A stretch of DNA of 64,000 nt, taken from NCBI RefSeq assembly GCF_000003815.2, contig NC_049987.1, positions 15,838,999 to 15,902,998 of the forward strand. Direction: 5' to 3'. This document shows positions 63,198-64,000 of this stretch, piece after piece (the stretch's first letter is position 1; each line of letters starts with the position of its first letter). The DNA comes from Branchiostoma floridae. Taxonomy: Eukaryota; Chordata; Leptocardii; Amphioxiformes; Branchiostomatidae. The notes below the pieces were generated by a model that saw only the letters and a program-made list of their open reading frames with translations, did not search any database and was not told the DNA's origin. The position numbers were made by a program, and so were the translations under genes.

Positions 63198-63203
63198 AAT
63201 AAA
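63198..63203 (+). terminator. Poly(A) signal AATAAA right after the stop
   Basis: One base separates the TGA stop from AATAAA. Chance occurrence in AT-rich DNA is possible. Confidence 0.4.
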
Positions 63204-64000
63204 TTCCTCAATGCGGTAAATTGTGAGATAGACACATTTTGAAAAGGGATGCATGAGGCATATAACCAGTTTTGATCACAAGTATGTCTTAAAGATCGCA
63301 GCTACCCACCGTGTGGATCCGTTGTTGCAAAATAGAATGGTATAAATAAACAATGTAACGTTACGTCAAGATGAACTAAATAAGGGGACTAAACATTCTT
63401 GAGAGGGGAATAAACAGACCAATATACAAGTACACGAAAAAACAAACTAGGAAAAGGTGAATTTAATAGATTACCAGCTGTATTATGTGACGAGAGTTTT
63501 CCCCCTGGTTGAAAAACCACTAGCAAAAAGCTAACGATCCGCCTGGTTCTGAATATTTCAACACTAGCCAGCTACTAAGTAAAACTAAGGGTTTGCTCGT
63601 CGTGCTGGACGGCAATCCGCCGATTTCCAGATATTTTAGAAATTTTGACCTGATTTCAAAGCGGCCACAAGGGCTCCCCGTATATTCTTGTTACAGTAGT
63701 AGATGGAATTCCAGTAGTTTGACAAATGGAGAACGGCGTAAGCATAGTAGGCGGCATAATTACCGCCACGGAACCGTAAAAAACACGGAAACCGTTCGCC
63801 TGTCACGTGGAGTTGTATGGCAGGATGGAATCTCGGCAACTCGCCAGCTATTGTCGGCCGCATTTTGGGCTTATGTGAATCAGAAGTTATTGACAACCCG
63901 TAGGTGTTGTATATCATACAAACTAAAACTGTAAATGTTACAGAATGAACGTCGCGACGCCAGGATTGGTTCATGAGGGGATCTCGGCAGCCCGCCGACT
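63204..64000. other. Right edge: no confident gene
   Basis: Overlapping frames of about 112 codons on both strands (63593-63974) lack family resemblance and splice support. GGCAATCCGCC at 63611 and GGCAGCCCGCC at 63985 echo the hairpin motif seen upstream. Confidence 0.4.

Overview
Organism and overall character. This is eukaryotic, AT-rich, intron-containing animal DNA. It carries split genes with GT/GC-AG introns, animal extracellular domains (pentraxin, F5/8 type C, kringle), a fragment of serine palmitoyltransferase subunit 2/3, and many transposable elements (DIRS, L1/Tx1-like and CR1/L2-like non-LTR elements, MULE, mariner, palindromic MITEs, Helentron-like repeats). Together these best fit a lancelet (Branchiostoma) or another marine invertebrate deuterostome. 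That is an inference from gene families and repeat types. Seven runs of N (six of exactly 100 bases, one of 674) are assembly gaps.

Layout. 0-7 kb: a minus-strand gene for a secreted pentraxin plus F5/8C protein, six exons resolved with matching splice phases; its 3' end lies outside the window. 7-12 kb: a proline/alanine repeat ORF, a Helentron-like element with 246-bp subrepeats, a 137-bp tandem array, and a broken gag-like zinc-knuckle ORF. 12-17 kb: gene-poor; holds one arm (12.4-13.9 kb) of a diverged inverted duplication whose partner is at 59.2-60.9 kb, and a SINE. 17-23 kb: transposon graveyard, including a FLYWCH/MULE transposon apparently split by a CR1/L2-like non-LTR fragment. 24-26 kb: the last two exons of a plus-strand kringle gene with a poly(A) signal. 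26-28.5 kb: a dead DIRS-type retroelement. 29-35 kb: mostly unassigned, with exon-like fragments. 35-39.3 kb: a nearly intact L1/Tx1-like LINE with one frameshift. 40-50 kb: mostly repeats, including a TG/GCGC minisatellite and a 2.18-kb DNA transposon with perfect 9-bp target duplications and CCCCGCGGGG palindrome arrays. 50-52 kb: Harbinger-like MITEs. 51.3-54.3 kb: 5' exons of a plus-strand SPTLC2/3-like gene that break off near a gap. 56.2-57.5 kb: a 31-bp minisatellite. 57.5-63.2 kb: a candidate small secreted-peptide gene whose intron end and acceptor are duplicated almost perfectly 5,022 bp downstream, each copy leading into a different terminal exon.

How the genes relate. There are no operons. 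The host genes (pentraxin/F5-8C, kringle, SPTLC, small secreted peptide) are independent transcription units. Two are cut by the window edge or a gap. Most of the remaining sequence is mobile-element derived. All exon joins were inferred by eye from splice-site consensus, phase agreement and domain continuity; no transcript data were used.
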